Assembly: GCF_009677585.1 (NCBI RefSeq)
Contig: NZ_WKYV01000022.1
Span: 69,503-114,782, forward strand
DNA length: 45,280 bases
Direction: 5' to 3'
Source of the DNA: Lactonifactor sp. BIOML-A5
Lineage (GTDB): Bacteria; Bacillota; Clostridia; Lachnospirales; Lachnospiraceae
Shown: positions 30,785 through 38,246 of the stretch, in pieces
Position numbering within the stretch: position 1 is the stretch's first letter
How the letters are laid out: each line of letters begins with the position of its first letter
Program-made: the position numbers and the translations under genes
Notes under the pieces: generated by a model
Seen by the model: the letters and a program-made list of their open reading frames with translations, nothing else
What the model was told of the DNA's origin: nothing
Database searches by the model: none

Positions 30785-30991
30785 TCATACCACCTCCTTC
30801 TCTGTTTCCTCTAAGAGATATTCTATTGAAGTACCAAACAATTTAGCCATTTTGAGTAATGCTGATCCTGGTATATCCGTATCTCCGTTGATCCAGTTGT
30901 AATATGTTTTAACCGAAATATCTAATGTTTTTGCAAGTTCCTCTTTGGTCAATCTTTTTCGTGCTCTCTCTGCCTCTATATTGAGTCTCAA
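30785..30991 (-). CDS. Cro-like HTH regulator, 68 aa
   Basis: A compact XRE helix-turn-helix (RLTKEELAKTLDISVKTYYN, WINGDTDIPG) lies opposite the repressor gene, the place of cro. I chose the TTG at 30991: the near-perfect SD AAAGGAGATGAT lies at proper distance, while the ATG at 31000 lies within that SD. Its promoter (TTGACA at 31061-31066 on the minus strand) has operator-like repeat 2 in the spacer. It should direct the early lytic operon that runs leftward to the late regulator. Confidence 0.85.
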   Translation of the reverse strand: MRLNIEAERARKRLTKEELAKTLDISVKTYYNWINGDTDIPGSALLKMAKLFGTSIEYLLEETEKEVV

Positions 30992-31009
30992 ATTTATCAT
31001 CTCCTTTCT

Positions 31010-31137
31010 GTATCTTTTTTCGATACCTTGTAACTGTATGTTATATCTTTTTTAGATACTTGTCAATACCTTTTTTGAAATAATGTATCTTTTTTAGGTA
31101 TCTTTTTATTGACTTATTGTAATTTTTTTCATATAAT
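31010..31137. promoter_or_regulatory. Genetic switch: three operators and divergent promoters
   Basis: Three similar 17-base sites: gtatcttttttcgatac (31010-31026), atatcttttttagatac (31043-31059), gtatcttttttaggtat (31085-31101). Rightward promoter of the repressor: TTGACT (31109-31114), 17 bases, TATAAT (31132-31137). Leftward promoter of the Cro-like gene: TTGACA (31061-31066), with site 2 inside its spacer and a TAACAT/TATAAC -10. Site 1 covers the early part of the leftward transcript, and site 3 lies just upstream of the rightward -35. Confidence 0.75.
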
Positions 31138-31161
31138 GTATTTAAAAGAGGAGGTAATCGA

Positions 31162-31617
31162 ATGAATTTCGGAGACAGATTAATTGAGCTTAGAAAATCA
31201 AGAGGATTTACTCGTGAAGCTTTTGCTGATTATTTAGGTATATCAAAATACACCTTGCGTAATTATGAGCTTTCTGTAAATGATCCTGGAAGTACGTTTT
31301 TAAAACAAATATCAAATATATTTAACGTATCCATAGATTATTTATTATGTCTTACCAATGAAAAGGAAAAGACATCTTCATATCAATTAAAATCGACTGA
31401 ATATGATCATATAAAAAAATACCGTGCTCTTGACAGTCACGGTAAGGAAATGGTCGATTTTACATTGGAAAAAGAATGGGAACGAAGTACCGTTTCTATA
31501 GAAACAAACTGCAAAACAGTGCTGAAAGCTGCACATGAACGCACTGATATCAAAGTTACTGATGAAATGAGAAAGCATGACGATGCTATAATGAATGATG
31601 ACAGTGAGTGGGAGTGA
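31162..31617 (+). CDS. CI-like phage repressor (HTH type), 151 aa
   Basis: The N-terminal XRE domain (about 3-65) has RLIELRKSRGFTREAFADYL, the recognition segment SKYTLRNYELS and the ending VSIDYLLCLT. The rest is helical and lacks a peptidase S24 self-cleavage domain, so induction probably does not run through RecA-driven self-cutting. The next gene, 6 bases on, encodes an ImmA/IrrE-type protein, known partners that inactivate such repressors. Strong promoter and AGGAGG ribosome site (GAGGAGGTAA). Confidence 0.88.
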   Translation: MNFGDRLIELRKSRGFTREAFADYLGISKYTLRNYELSVNDPGSTFLKQISNIFNVSIDYLLCLTNEKEKTSSYQLKSTEYDHIKKYRALDSHGKEMVDFTLEKEWERSTVSIETNCKTVLKAAHERTDIKVTDEMRKHDDAIMNDDSEWE

Positions 31618-31622
31618 TTTAT

Positions 31623-32096
31623 TTGACTTATGATGAAATTCTAAAATTTGCTGATGATGAGGGGTTATCAGTAAAGGAAAAAAAATTAAAAGGAAGTGAT
31701 GGTAGGATTTTTGACAAGCGTATTGCAATTAGAAAAGATATCGATTCGACTATTGAAAAATCATGTGTCCTTGCTGAAGAAATCGGCCACTATATGACTA
31801 CATCGGGAGATATTGTTGATATTAATGATGTAGATGGGCAGAAACAAGAATACCGTGCTAGATTATATGGTTATAACATTAAGATAGGATTAATGGGAAT
31901 CGTAAAGGCCATTCAATCCGGTTGTCATAGTCTCCATGATGTAGCTGTTTATTTGGATGTTACTGAAGAATATCTTCTGGATGCTCTCGATTGCTATAAG
32001 AGCAAATACGGCAAATGTACAGCTATAGATAATTATATAATATTCTTTGATCCAACTATAGTAGTTATTAAACGATTGAGTGGATATAATTTTTGA
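31623..32096 (+). CDS. ImmA/IrrE-family metallopeptidase-like protein, 157 aa
   Basis: This is the family that cleaves or releases phage and ICE repressors after DNA damage. The segment SCVLAEEIGHYMTTSGDI holds the active helix, but the first zinc His of the usual H-E-x-x-H box is replaced by Ala/Glu (A-E-E-I-G-H), a change I also associate with other phage members. The C-terminal half has a helix-turn-helix-like SLHDVAVYLDVTEEYLLDAL. I chose the TTG at 31623 after GGGAGTGA; a GTG at 31608 overlaps the repressor end. Confidence 0.8.
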   Translation: MTYDEILKFADDEGLSVKEKKLKGSDGRIFDKRIAIRKDIDSTIEKSCVLAEEIGHYMTTSGDIVDINDVDGQKQEYRARLYGYNIKIGLMGIVKAIQSGCHSLHDVAVYLDVTEEYLLDALDCYKSKYGKCTAIDNYIIFFDPTIVVIKRLSGYNF

Positions 32097-32145
32097 TTCC
32101 CTCATTGTTCAATAACTAAGATCTCAAATAATAGGAGGTGTTTTT

Positions 32146-32916
32146 ATGGGATTATTCGGTGATAAGCAAGTTTGTTCAATATGCGGTGGTAAGTTAAGTG
32201 CTCTTACCCGTGTAAAACTAGAAGACGGCTTTTTATGTAATAATTGTACAAAAAAATGTGGTGGTTCAATCCTTGAAGTCAAAGCCAGAACGAGTGATAA
32301 AATAAGAGAATTTATGGACTTTGTAGATAATAATCAAAAAGAATGGGAATCATTTGAAACTACATTTAGCATTAATAATTTTATCAAAATAGACAATGTA
32401 AATAAAAAGTTTGCAATACTTAAATCCAGCAAAGAGCAAAACCCCATAATTTTTAATTTTGCTGACCTAGCCGATTATGAGCTTGTTGAGGATGGAGAAA
32501 CTATTACCAAAGGGGGTTTAGGATCTGCAGCTGTAGGCGGTGTATTGCTAGGAGGCGCTGGCGCTATCGTCGGCAGTGTTACAGGAAAGAAAAAATCAGC
32601 TTCTACAGTCAATAGAATGTATATTCGTATATCCTTTTCTCATAAATGGATATCACAAAAAACAATTGATCTTATAAATACAGAGACAAAAAAGTCGGGA
32701 GGTATATATAGACTCACAAAGGATATTGCCGATCAAATCATTTCCGCATTAGATGGTATTGTTCATGAAGTTGAAAACGATAATAATAAAGTAACTTCTT
32801 CTAATAATTCATTATCATCTGCCGACGAGATATTAAAGTTTAAAAACCTATTAGACTCAGGTATTATAACTCAAGAGGAATTTGAAGCAAAGAAAAAGCA
32901 ATTACTAGGATTATGA
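32146..32916 (+). CDS. Zinc-ribbon, glycine-rich helix and SHOCT domain protein, 256 aa
   Basis: Three parts are seen: an N-terminal zinc ribbon (CSICGGKLSAL then CNNCTKKCGG, DUF4428-like), a middle with a glycine-rich membrane-inserting segment GGLGSAAVGGVLLGGAGAIV (about 124-143), and a C-terminal SHOCT domain (SSADEILKFKNLLDSGIITQ, then a KKKQLLGL end). SHOCT helices mediate oligomerisation. The gene has its own strong ribosome site (AGGAGGTG) and lies between the immunity genes and integrase, a place where prophages carry genes expressed in the lysogen. The function is unknown. Confidence 0.8.
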   Translation: MGLFGDKQVCSICGGKLSALTRVKLEDGFLCNNCTKKCGGSILEVKARTSDKIREFMDFVDNNQKEWESFETTFSINNFIKIDNVNKKFAILKSSKEQNPIIFNFADLADYELVEDGETITKGGLGSAAVGGVLLGGAGAIVGSVTGKKKSASTVNRMYIRISFSHKWISQKTIDLINTETKKSGGIYRLTKDIADQIISALDGIVHEVENDNNKVTSSNNSLSSADEILKFKNLLDSGIITQEEFEAKKKQLLGL

Positions 32917-32940
32917 AATTCCTATACTATAAATTTTTAG

Positions 32941-32960
32941 AAAAAAACCGCCCCAGGCGG
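32941..32960 (-). terminator. Leftward terminator between the SHOCT gene and integrase
   Basis: CCGCC/GGCGG (32948-32952 and 32956-32960) with a three-base loop, followed leftward by seven T (32941-32947). A second GC-rich motif (CCCGGG) lies just right of it. It would stop leftward transcripts, for example those entering from the interrupted host gene, before they reach the SHOCT gene. Confidence 0.6.
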
Positions 32961-33014
32961 CAACCCGGGACGGCTTGAAAAGTAACCTATCAATCCGAGG
33001 GGGAATGATATATA

Positions 33015-33050
33015 CTAATCTGACAATAGTATTTTATCATACACTCTCAT
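33015..33050 (-). other. 11-codon frame, possible remnant of a holin-like toxin gene
   Basis: Read leftward, an ATG opens MRVYDKILLSD and stops. The start resembles the M-x-V-Y-D/E opening of small holin-like toxins of Firmicutes, and a GC-rich hairpin with T-run follows at 32941-32960, as after such genes. Without the hydrophobic remainder it cannot be active. The resemblance is short and may be chance. Confidence 0.2.
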
Positions 33051-33057
33051 AAATTGC

Positions 33058-33080
33058 TAGGGTGTATTTTTTATACCCTA
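33058..33080. promoter_or_regulatory. Inverted repeat upstream of the integrase
   Basis: TAGGGTGTA (33058-33066) and TATACCCTA (33072-33080) form an imperfect inverted repeat about 30 bases before the integrase start. It may be an operator that keeps integrase quiet in the lysogen, or a weak terminator for transcripts arriving from the left. Confidence 0.45.
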
Positions 33081-33107
33081 ATTGCATATGATTAACGGGG
33101 TGATTAT

Positions 33108-34649
33108 ATGAGAATAGGCATTTATCCGAGAAAATCAGTTTACAGGGACAACAGTGAATCTATTGCCGTTCAGATCAAGATGTGCAAGGATTACGCTAAT
33201 ATTGTGTTTGCAGACCAGCCCTTGGAATTTAGGATATATGATAAAGATGAGGGGTTTTCAGGGAAAAACACTAAACGTCCATCATTTCAAGAATTGATGG
33301 AAGATGTAAAGTCTAATAAGCTTGATTTAGTAATGGTCTATAGATTAGATAGGATAAGTCGAAATGTAAACGAATTTTCAGAAATGTATGAGATTATGCA
33401 TTCACATAACGTTGGCTTTCTTTCCATTAAGGAAGCTTTCGACACTAATACATCTATAGGACGTACTGTAATGTATATACTTTCTGCCTTTTCTCAGTTT
33501 GAGCGTGAAAATACATCTGAGCGTGTAACAGACAATATGCAGGCACTTGGCGCATCTGGCAAGTGGACCGGTGGAAAACTCCCTGCAGGCATGAAGTCTA
33601 TTAGAAAAGAAATGGGTGGTAAAGAACATTCGTACCTATTGGTAGATGATGAAAAAATAAAGCTTGTGAAAATGATTTATAATATGTTCTTAGAAGGTAA
33701 CTCTATTACTAAAATAGAAAGATATTGCCGTGACCATGGTATAAAAAGTGAAAGAGGTAAATACCTGAGCACTTCACAAATTTACTGTATGCTTTCTAAC
33801 CCGGTATATTGCAGCAATGAGATGTCAGCCTACTACTATTTTCTTGAGAAAGGTTATACCCTTCCAGATTCACATCTTTTTGATGGGACAAGAGGACTAA
33901 TCGGATACGGCAGAACACGGCAAAATGATAAAGTAATTGCAAATAATAAATGGACTATTGGCGTTGGCATCCATACACCAGTCATTCCAGCCAATGAGTG
34001 GATATCCGTGCAGAAACGTTTTGGAGAAAACAAATTCTTCCGTAGTAACAAATATGAAATTGGGCTACTAAAAGGTGTCCTTAAATGTAAATGCGGCTCA
34101 AGAATGGATGTAAGAACATATAGCAAAAATGATAAACTGTTCTCTTATTATTATTGTGCTACTATGCAAAGAAAAGGGAAGCAATATTGCAATAGCGGTT
34201 ACATTCGGGTAGCTGATATCGATAACGCTTTTCTAGACATATTACTTCAGATTAAGTCCAATCCTGAAATGATAAGACTAAGAAAGGAAGAGTTATCATA
34301 TACAGATGTTGATATACTGAAAAAAGAGCTAAAAAGCATTCAACAATCTATAGATAACCTTACCAATACGCTTATGGACAATATAGGTTCAACTGCATCC
34401 TCCTACATCGTTAAGCAAATTGAAAATCTTGATAAAGATAAACGGAAGCTGGAATCTAGCCTTGTTACTGCTGAAATGAACAATAGTATTGCGAAGAGTG
34501 ACGCCGAAACCAAAGAGGTGATATATGATTATATTTGTTGCCTGCTCAATAATTTTGAATCGCTGAGTTACCAGGAAAAGAATGAATTGATTAAAAAGGC
34601 TGTAAAGACATGCACTTATGACAATGGGAACATGCATATTATTTTTTAG
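33108..34649 (+). CDS. Large serine integrase, 513 aa
   Basis: The N-terminal resolvase-type domain (1-150) has the nucleophile Ser10 in RIGIYPRKS and catalytic arginines in MVYRLDRISR, then SAFSQFERENTSERV. A recombinase domain follows (about 165-290) with KLPAGMKSI and YLSTSQIYCMLSNPVY, then a zinc ribbon with KCKCGSRM and a later YYYCAT/QYCNSG Cys pair, and a coiled-coil C-terminus (about 400-470) that controls direction. The attP half-site follows 10 bases after the stop. Its last 203 bases, with the att half, are repeated at the window start. A separate directionality factor was not identified. Confidence 0.95.
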   Translation: MRIGIYPRKSVYRDNSESIAVQIKMCKDYANIVFADQPLEFRIYDKDEGFSGKNTKRPSFQELMEDVKSNKLDLVMVYRLDRISRNVNEFSEMYEIMHSHNVGFLSIKEAFDTNTSIGRTVMYILSAFSQFERENTSERVTDNMQALGASGKWTGGKLPAGMKSIRKEMGGKEHSYLLVDDEKIKLVKMIYNMFLEGNSITKIERYCRDHGIKSERGKYLSTSQIYCMLSNPVYCSNEMSAYYYFLEKGYTLPDSHLFDGTRGLIGYGRTRQNDKVIANNKWTIGVGIHTPVIPANEWISVQKRFGENKFFRSNKYEIGLLKGVLKCKCGSRMDVRTYSKNDKLFSYYYCATMQRKGKQYCNSGYIRVADIDNAFLDILLQIKSNPEMIRLRKEELSYTDVDILKKELKSIQQSIDNLTNTLMDNIGSTASSYIVKQIENLDKDKRKLESSLVTAEMNNSIAKSDAETKEVIYDYICCLLNNFESLSYQEKNELIKKAVKTCTYDNGNMHIIF

Positions 34650-34679
34650 TTTCATTCTATATGTTATTCTTATTGGTGT
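34477..34679 (+). repeat. 203-bp direct repeat, right copy
   Basis: This is the exact copy of bases 1-203. Here the sequence right of the GT (34678-34679) is host M23 peptidase coding DNA, not the left end of the phage. It defines the phage right boundary. Confidence 0.95.
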
Positions 34680-34700
34680 GCCCACCTGCCCCATCATATC
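34660..34700 (+). other. attR, phage-host junction
   Basis: Left half: the P arm tatgttattcttattggt (34660-34677), identical to 184-201. The crossover GT is at 34678-34679. The right half is host DNA starting gcccacctgccccatcat. On the minus strand that host DNA reads the codons for H-D-M-M-G-Q-V-G of an M23 peptidase, so attB lies within the coding sequence near the metal-binding part. Confidence 0.88.
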
Positions 34701-35309
34701 ATGTCCGAGGTGCTGCCTCCGGTATCCATAGCTTCTGGATACCCCAAAATCATCATAGTCCTGATATTCATATCCCCTGGCAATGGGAGAATAGGCTTTC
34801 AGGCCGTATTGCTTTACCCAAACCTTTTCTCCTGTCTCCTGTGCCCCCGTATCAGTCTCCTGTGCGTCTTCTTTTGGCACCTGTATCTCGTATTCTCCTA
34901 CCATCCCGCCCAAAACAGCCGTATATGCTTCCAGGTAATAAGCATAGTATTTCATGTCCTTTGTCAGCTCCCCCATTGTTGTCTCCCCAGAGGTCAGCTT
35001 CCCGCCCAGTTCTTTCATATCCTTGGAAGAATAACTGCCGAAATCCCCTCCGTATCTGGCACCCAGGCAGGCCAGCAGTTCAATCCAGTTCAAGTGTACC
35101 TCCTGTTCATAGGTACTTACATCCAACTCATAAGCCTGCTGCAGGGCCTCATATGGCACGGTAAAGTCCACCCATTTAATATACTTTTCTTCCGGTTTGG
35201 CGGAATCGCTGGCCACAGTGAACCCTTTCGGCTGGCAGTACCATAAATAGGTACAAAAAAGCAGCAGACACTCTATTCCAATGATAACGCGGCTGATACT
35301 CACCTTCAT
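34680..35309 (-). pseudogene. Host M23 metallopeptidase gene cut by the prophage (5' part)
   Basis: An N-terminal membrane anchor (VIIGIECLLLFCTYLWYC) is followed by a stalk with PYEALQQAYELDV and a helical region, and then the beginning of the M23 domain: SYGYRRQHLGHDMMGQVGTP, where H and D should be the first zinc ligands. The prophage begins exactly after this. The rest of the domain, with the second zinc box, must lie beyond the left end of the prophage. The frame runs on into phage DNA to 34389 and adds nonsense residues. I chose the ATG at 35309. Excision would restore the gene. Confidence 0.88.
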
Positions 35310-35359
35310 ACTATACTCCACGGTATTACGTTATTCATAATATATGTCTGCTGCTTTTT
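35256..35359 (-). repeat. 15-bp perfect inverted repeat around the M23 start codon
   Basis: Bases 35256-35270 and 35345-35359 are perfect inverted copies (aaaaagcagcagaca / tgtctgctgcttttt) 74 bases apart. The ATG at 35309 and its ribosome site lie in the loop. On the minus strand the second arm ends in a run of T, so the element could act as a wide-loop attenuator or hide the start. Confidence 0.6.
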
Positions 35360-35379
35360 ATAAATTCCTTATGAAATCA

Positions 35380-35880
35380 CTATTGCATAATTGTTCCCAA
35401 CATCCCGTAAGAAACGATCAGCATAATTACTGTCGCCATACAAATTCCCAACAAGATAGCGGGAACTGATTTTTTCAAGTCCACTTCCAGCAGGGAAGCA
35501 ATCAGCGCTCCGGTCCATCCTCCGGTTCCGGGCAGCGGTACTCCCACAAAGAACACCAGCCCCCAGAATTCAAATCTTTTAATTTTGTCACTCTTTCCCA
35601 TAGCCCTCTTTTCCAGCTTCTCTATCAGGGGCCGGAAGAGCTTTGTCTTTTTCAGCCATTTAAAAATCTGCCTGATAAACAACAGGATAAAGGGAATCGG
35701 CAAAATATTTCCGATGATACATATAATCGACGCCTGCACCATAGGGATTTTCAGAATCGAAGCCAGTAGCAGGCCTCCCCTGAGTTCCAGAATGGGAACC
35801 ATAGATACCAGAAAAATCGCCGCCTCAGGGGATAAAAATGACGGCATATTATTTGCAAACCATTGTACTGCTGAATCCAC
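35380..35880 (-). CDS. Small multidrug-export family membrane protein, 166 aa
   Basis: The pattern MVPILELRGGLLLASILKIP, then FFVGVPLPGTGGWTGALIAS, and the end IVSYGMLGTIMQ are hallmarks of the COG2426/Sm_multidrug_ex family, with five or so membrane helices and a lysine-rich cytosolic loop near residues 75-100. The real substrate in this family is poorly known; the name is historical. It starts with a GTG one base after the HisC stop codon with AGGAG upstream, so it is cotranscribed with hisC. Confidence 0.82.
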   Translation of the reverse strand: MDSAVQWFANNMPSFLSPEAAIFLVSMVPILELRGGLLLASILKIPMVQASIICIIGNILPIPFILLFIRQIFKWLKKTKLFRPLIEKLEKRAMGKSDKIKRFEFWGLVFFVGVPLPGTGGWTGALIASLLEVDLKKSVPAILLGICMATVIMLIVSYGMLGTIMQ

Positions 35881-35881
35881 G

Positions 35882-36952
35882 TTATTTCTCCTCGTATTTC
35901 TTTAAGTATTTTAGAAGGAAACGGATAAGTGTCTCCATTTCCTGCTGTGTGCCAATAGATATCCTGAGATGATTGTTAATCCTGGGCGCCGCAAAATATC
36001 TGACATAAATATGATCCGCGCGCAATGCCTCAAACAGCTCTTCAGCCGGACAGCTTTCATGTGCAGCAAAGATAAAATTGGCCTTAGAATCCTCGAACCG
36101 AAAGCCCAGCCTTCTCAATTCCTCTTTCGTCCACTCTCTTGTCTCTATAATCCTGCCCAGAGTATCTCTGAAATATCTCTCATCCTTTACTGCCTCCGTT
36201 CCCAGGCGAAGCGCTGTCTGATTCATGGTGTAGGAATTAAATGAATATTTCACATCATTCAGATACTTGATAAGTACGGGGTTTCCCATAGCGTAACCGA
36301 TACGCATGCCAGCCATAGATCTGGATTTGGAAAATGTCTGTACGACAATCAAATTCTCATATTTTGCAATCAGAGGAAGCGCGGAGGCTGCCCCAAAGTC
36401 TATATATGCCTCATCTACAATCACAATCACATCCGGATTCCTCCGGACGATCTCCTCGACCTCTTCCAGGGGCATTTCCACGCCGGTAGGCGCATTAGGA
36501 TTCGGAAAGATGATTCCTCCATTCTCCCTGAAATAATCTTCCTTCCGGATATGAAACCTCTCATCCAGCATGGGACGCTGATAGGGGATCCGGAACAGAT
36601 CTGCCCACACGTCATAAAAAGAATACGTGATATCCGGAAACAGAATGGGTGCGGAGGAATTAAAAAACGTCAAAAAGCACATGGCCAGCACGTCGTCCGA
36701 CCCCACTCCCACAAAAACCTGGTCCTCCAAAAGCCCATAATACCGGGCAAGTTCTTCCCTGAGCTCATGTGCTCCGGGATCAGGATAGAGACGGAGACAG
36801 CCGGCATCCATAGCCTCCAGCGCCCTCTGCACGCCTGGTGCAGGGGGATAGGGATTTTCATTGGTATTCAGTTTGATCATTTCTGGTTCATTGGGCTGCT
36901 CTCCCGGCACATAGGGAACTACTTTACGTATATTATCTTCCCATTTTTTCAT
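35882..36952 (-). CDS. hisC: Histidinol-phosphate aminotransferase-like protein, 356 aa
   Basis: This class II PLP aminotransferase has the HisC pattern IKLNTNENPYPPAP, VFVGVGSDDVLAMCFLTF, NPNAPTG, VIVDEAYIDFG and the PLP lysine in TFSKSRSMAGMRIGY, ending with YFAAPRINNHLRISIGT. HisC makes histidinol phosphate from imidazole-acetol phosphate with glutamate. No other his genes are near, so a related substrate such as an aromatic amino acid is possible. I chose the ATG at 36952 after GGAGG; the frame extends 4 codons upstream from a TTG. It lies 15 bases after another aminotransferase gene. Confidence 0.85.
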   Translation of the reverse strand: MKKWEDNIRKVVPYVPGEQPNEPEMIKLNTNENPYPPAPGVQRALEAMDAGCLRLYPDPGAHELREELARYYGLLEDQVFVGVGSDDVLAMCFLTFFNSSAPILFPDITYSFYDVWADLFRIPYQRPMLDERFHIRKEDYFRENGGIIFPNPNAPTGVEMPLEEVEEIVRRNPDVIVIVDEAYIDFGAASALPLIAKYENLIVVQTFSKSRSMAGMRIGYAMGNPVLIKYLNDVKYSFNSYTMNQTALRLGTEAVKDERYFRDTLGRIIETREWTKEELRRLGFRFEDSKANFIFAAHESCPAEELFEALRADHIYVRYFAAPRINNHLRISIGTQQEMETLIRFLLKYLKKYEEK

Positions 36953-36967
36953 AATATCCTCCAAGTA

Positions 36968-38152
36968 TTACAAAAATTCTTTTGCCAAAGCTTCAAAACC
37001 CGGCATAGAATTCATAATGGTTTCATAAGAAACACAGTATGCAATGCGCACATAGCCCGGGCATGCGAAAGATGACCCCGGTACAATTAAGATGTGATGT
37101 TTTTTCGCAGCGTCACAGAACACTTTTTCATCCGCAACAGGAGATTTGACAAACAGGTAAAACGCTCCCTCTGGTTTGATGCACTGGAATCCCAGCTTTT
37201 TCAGTCCTCCGTACAGGGCCTCCCGGTTTTTGTTATAGGCCGGAACGTCTACCTCAGCATCCAGGCATCTTGCCACTACCTTCTGCATGAGAGATGGGGC
37301 ATTTACATAACCCAGGATTCGGTTGGCAACATTAGCCGCGGCAATCACATCCTGGCTGTCAGCAACTTCATCAGGTATCACCAGGTATCCGATGCGCTCT
37401 CCCGGGAGTGACAGGGATTTGCTGTAAGAATACCCTACAATTGTGTTCTCATAGTATTTGGTCAGATACGGCACCTGTACCCCATCATAAGCCAGTTCAC
37501 GATAGGGCTCGTCCGAAATAAGATAAATCTCTGTACCGAATTCTTTCTGCTTCTCTCTCAGGATACCCGCAAGCTTGTGAATGGTCTCTTCGGAATATAC
37601 CACTCCCGTGGGGTTATTAGGTGAATTTACAATTACGGCCTTTGTACGCTGGGTAATCTTCTCACGGAATTCCTCCAGGTTCGGCTGGAATGTCTCTGTG
37701 TCAGGGGACACTTCTACCAGCACTCCGTCATAGTTTGCCGCATAGCTTCTGTACTCCCCAAAATAAGGAGCGAATACCATTACCTCATCACCTGGATTTA
37801 AAAGTGTTTTAAAGATCACATTCATTCCCCCGGCAGCTCCCACCGTCATGAGAATATTCTCCTCCCGGAAAGCCGTCCCGAACTTACCGTTCAGAGAACC
37901 TGCAATGGCAGCCCTCACATCCTCATACCCGGAATTATTCATATACCCGTGTACCACTACCGGATCTTCATGATCTAAAATGTCAATTATAGCTTCTTTT
38001 ACCTCTGCCGGCGCCGGCACATTTGGATTCCCCAGACTGAAATCATATACATTCTCAGCCCCGTATTTTTCTGCCATAATTTTTCCTTCTTCAAACATGG
38101 CGCGGATGGCCGAACTGTTTTTTACAAAATTCACCATTTTATCTGCTATCAT
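36968..38152 (-). CDS. Class I/II pyridoxal-phosphate aminotransferase, 394 aa
   Basis: An aspartate-aminotransferase-like enzyme. It has NVYDFSLGNPNVPAP, MTVGAAGGMNVIFKTLLNPG, VNSPNNPTGVVYS, LISDEPYRELAYDG and the PLP lysine region VGYSYSKSLSLPGERIGY, with the closing LVIPGSSFACPGYVRIAY. Related Clostridia genes are annotated only as PLP-dependent aminotransferases, so the substrate is open. A GGAAAG ribosome site lies before the ATG. It heads a three-gene leftward set with hisC and the export-family protein. Confidence 0.88.
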   Translation of the reverse strand: MIADKMVNFVKNSSAIRAMFEEGKIMAEKYGAENVYDFSLGNPNVPAPAEVKEAIIDILDHEDPVVVHGYMNNSGYEDVRAAIAGSLNGKFGTAFREENILMTVGAAGGMNVIFKTLLNPGDEVMVFAPYFGEYRSYAANYDGVLVEVSPDTETFQPNLEEFREKITQRTKAVIVNSPNNPTGVVYSEETIHKLAGILREKQKEFGTEIYLISDEPYRELAYDGVQVPYLTKYYENTIVGYSYSKSLSLPGERIGYLVIPDEVADSQDVIAAANVANRILGYVNAPSLMQKVVARCLDAEVDVPAYNKNREALYGGLKKLGFQCIKPEGAFYLFVKSPVADEKVFCDAAKKHHILIVPGSSFACPGYVRIAYCVSYETIMNSMPGFEALAKEFL

Positions 38153-38246
38153 CTTTCCTACTTCCCTTCTTTAAAGTATCAATGCGATAATGTTCATTAT
38201 ACTAACAATCTGGTAAAAACACAAGAATCCCCTGTTAAAATCTCGT

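Larger units (their letters stand above)
204..34679. mobile_element. Temperate siphovirus-type prophage, 34,476 bp unit
   Basis: A full set of tailed-phage genes (terminase, HK97-type portal, protease and capsid, tail, lysis, switch, integrase) is bounded on the right by attR inside a host M23 peptidase gene. On the left it is bounded by a junction whose first 203 bases repeat 34477-34679 exactly. The unit length follows from the offset between those two copies (34,476). The tape measure, Dit and major tail protein with no sheath gene indicate a long non-contractile tail. No structural gene looks broken, so the element is plausibly inducible; that last point is inference. Confidence 0.95.

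Noticed and set aside
34389..34679. C-terminal extension of the M23 frame into phage DNA
   Set aside because: It is antisense to the integrase gene and arises from the insertion; not a natural protein part.
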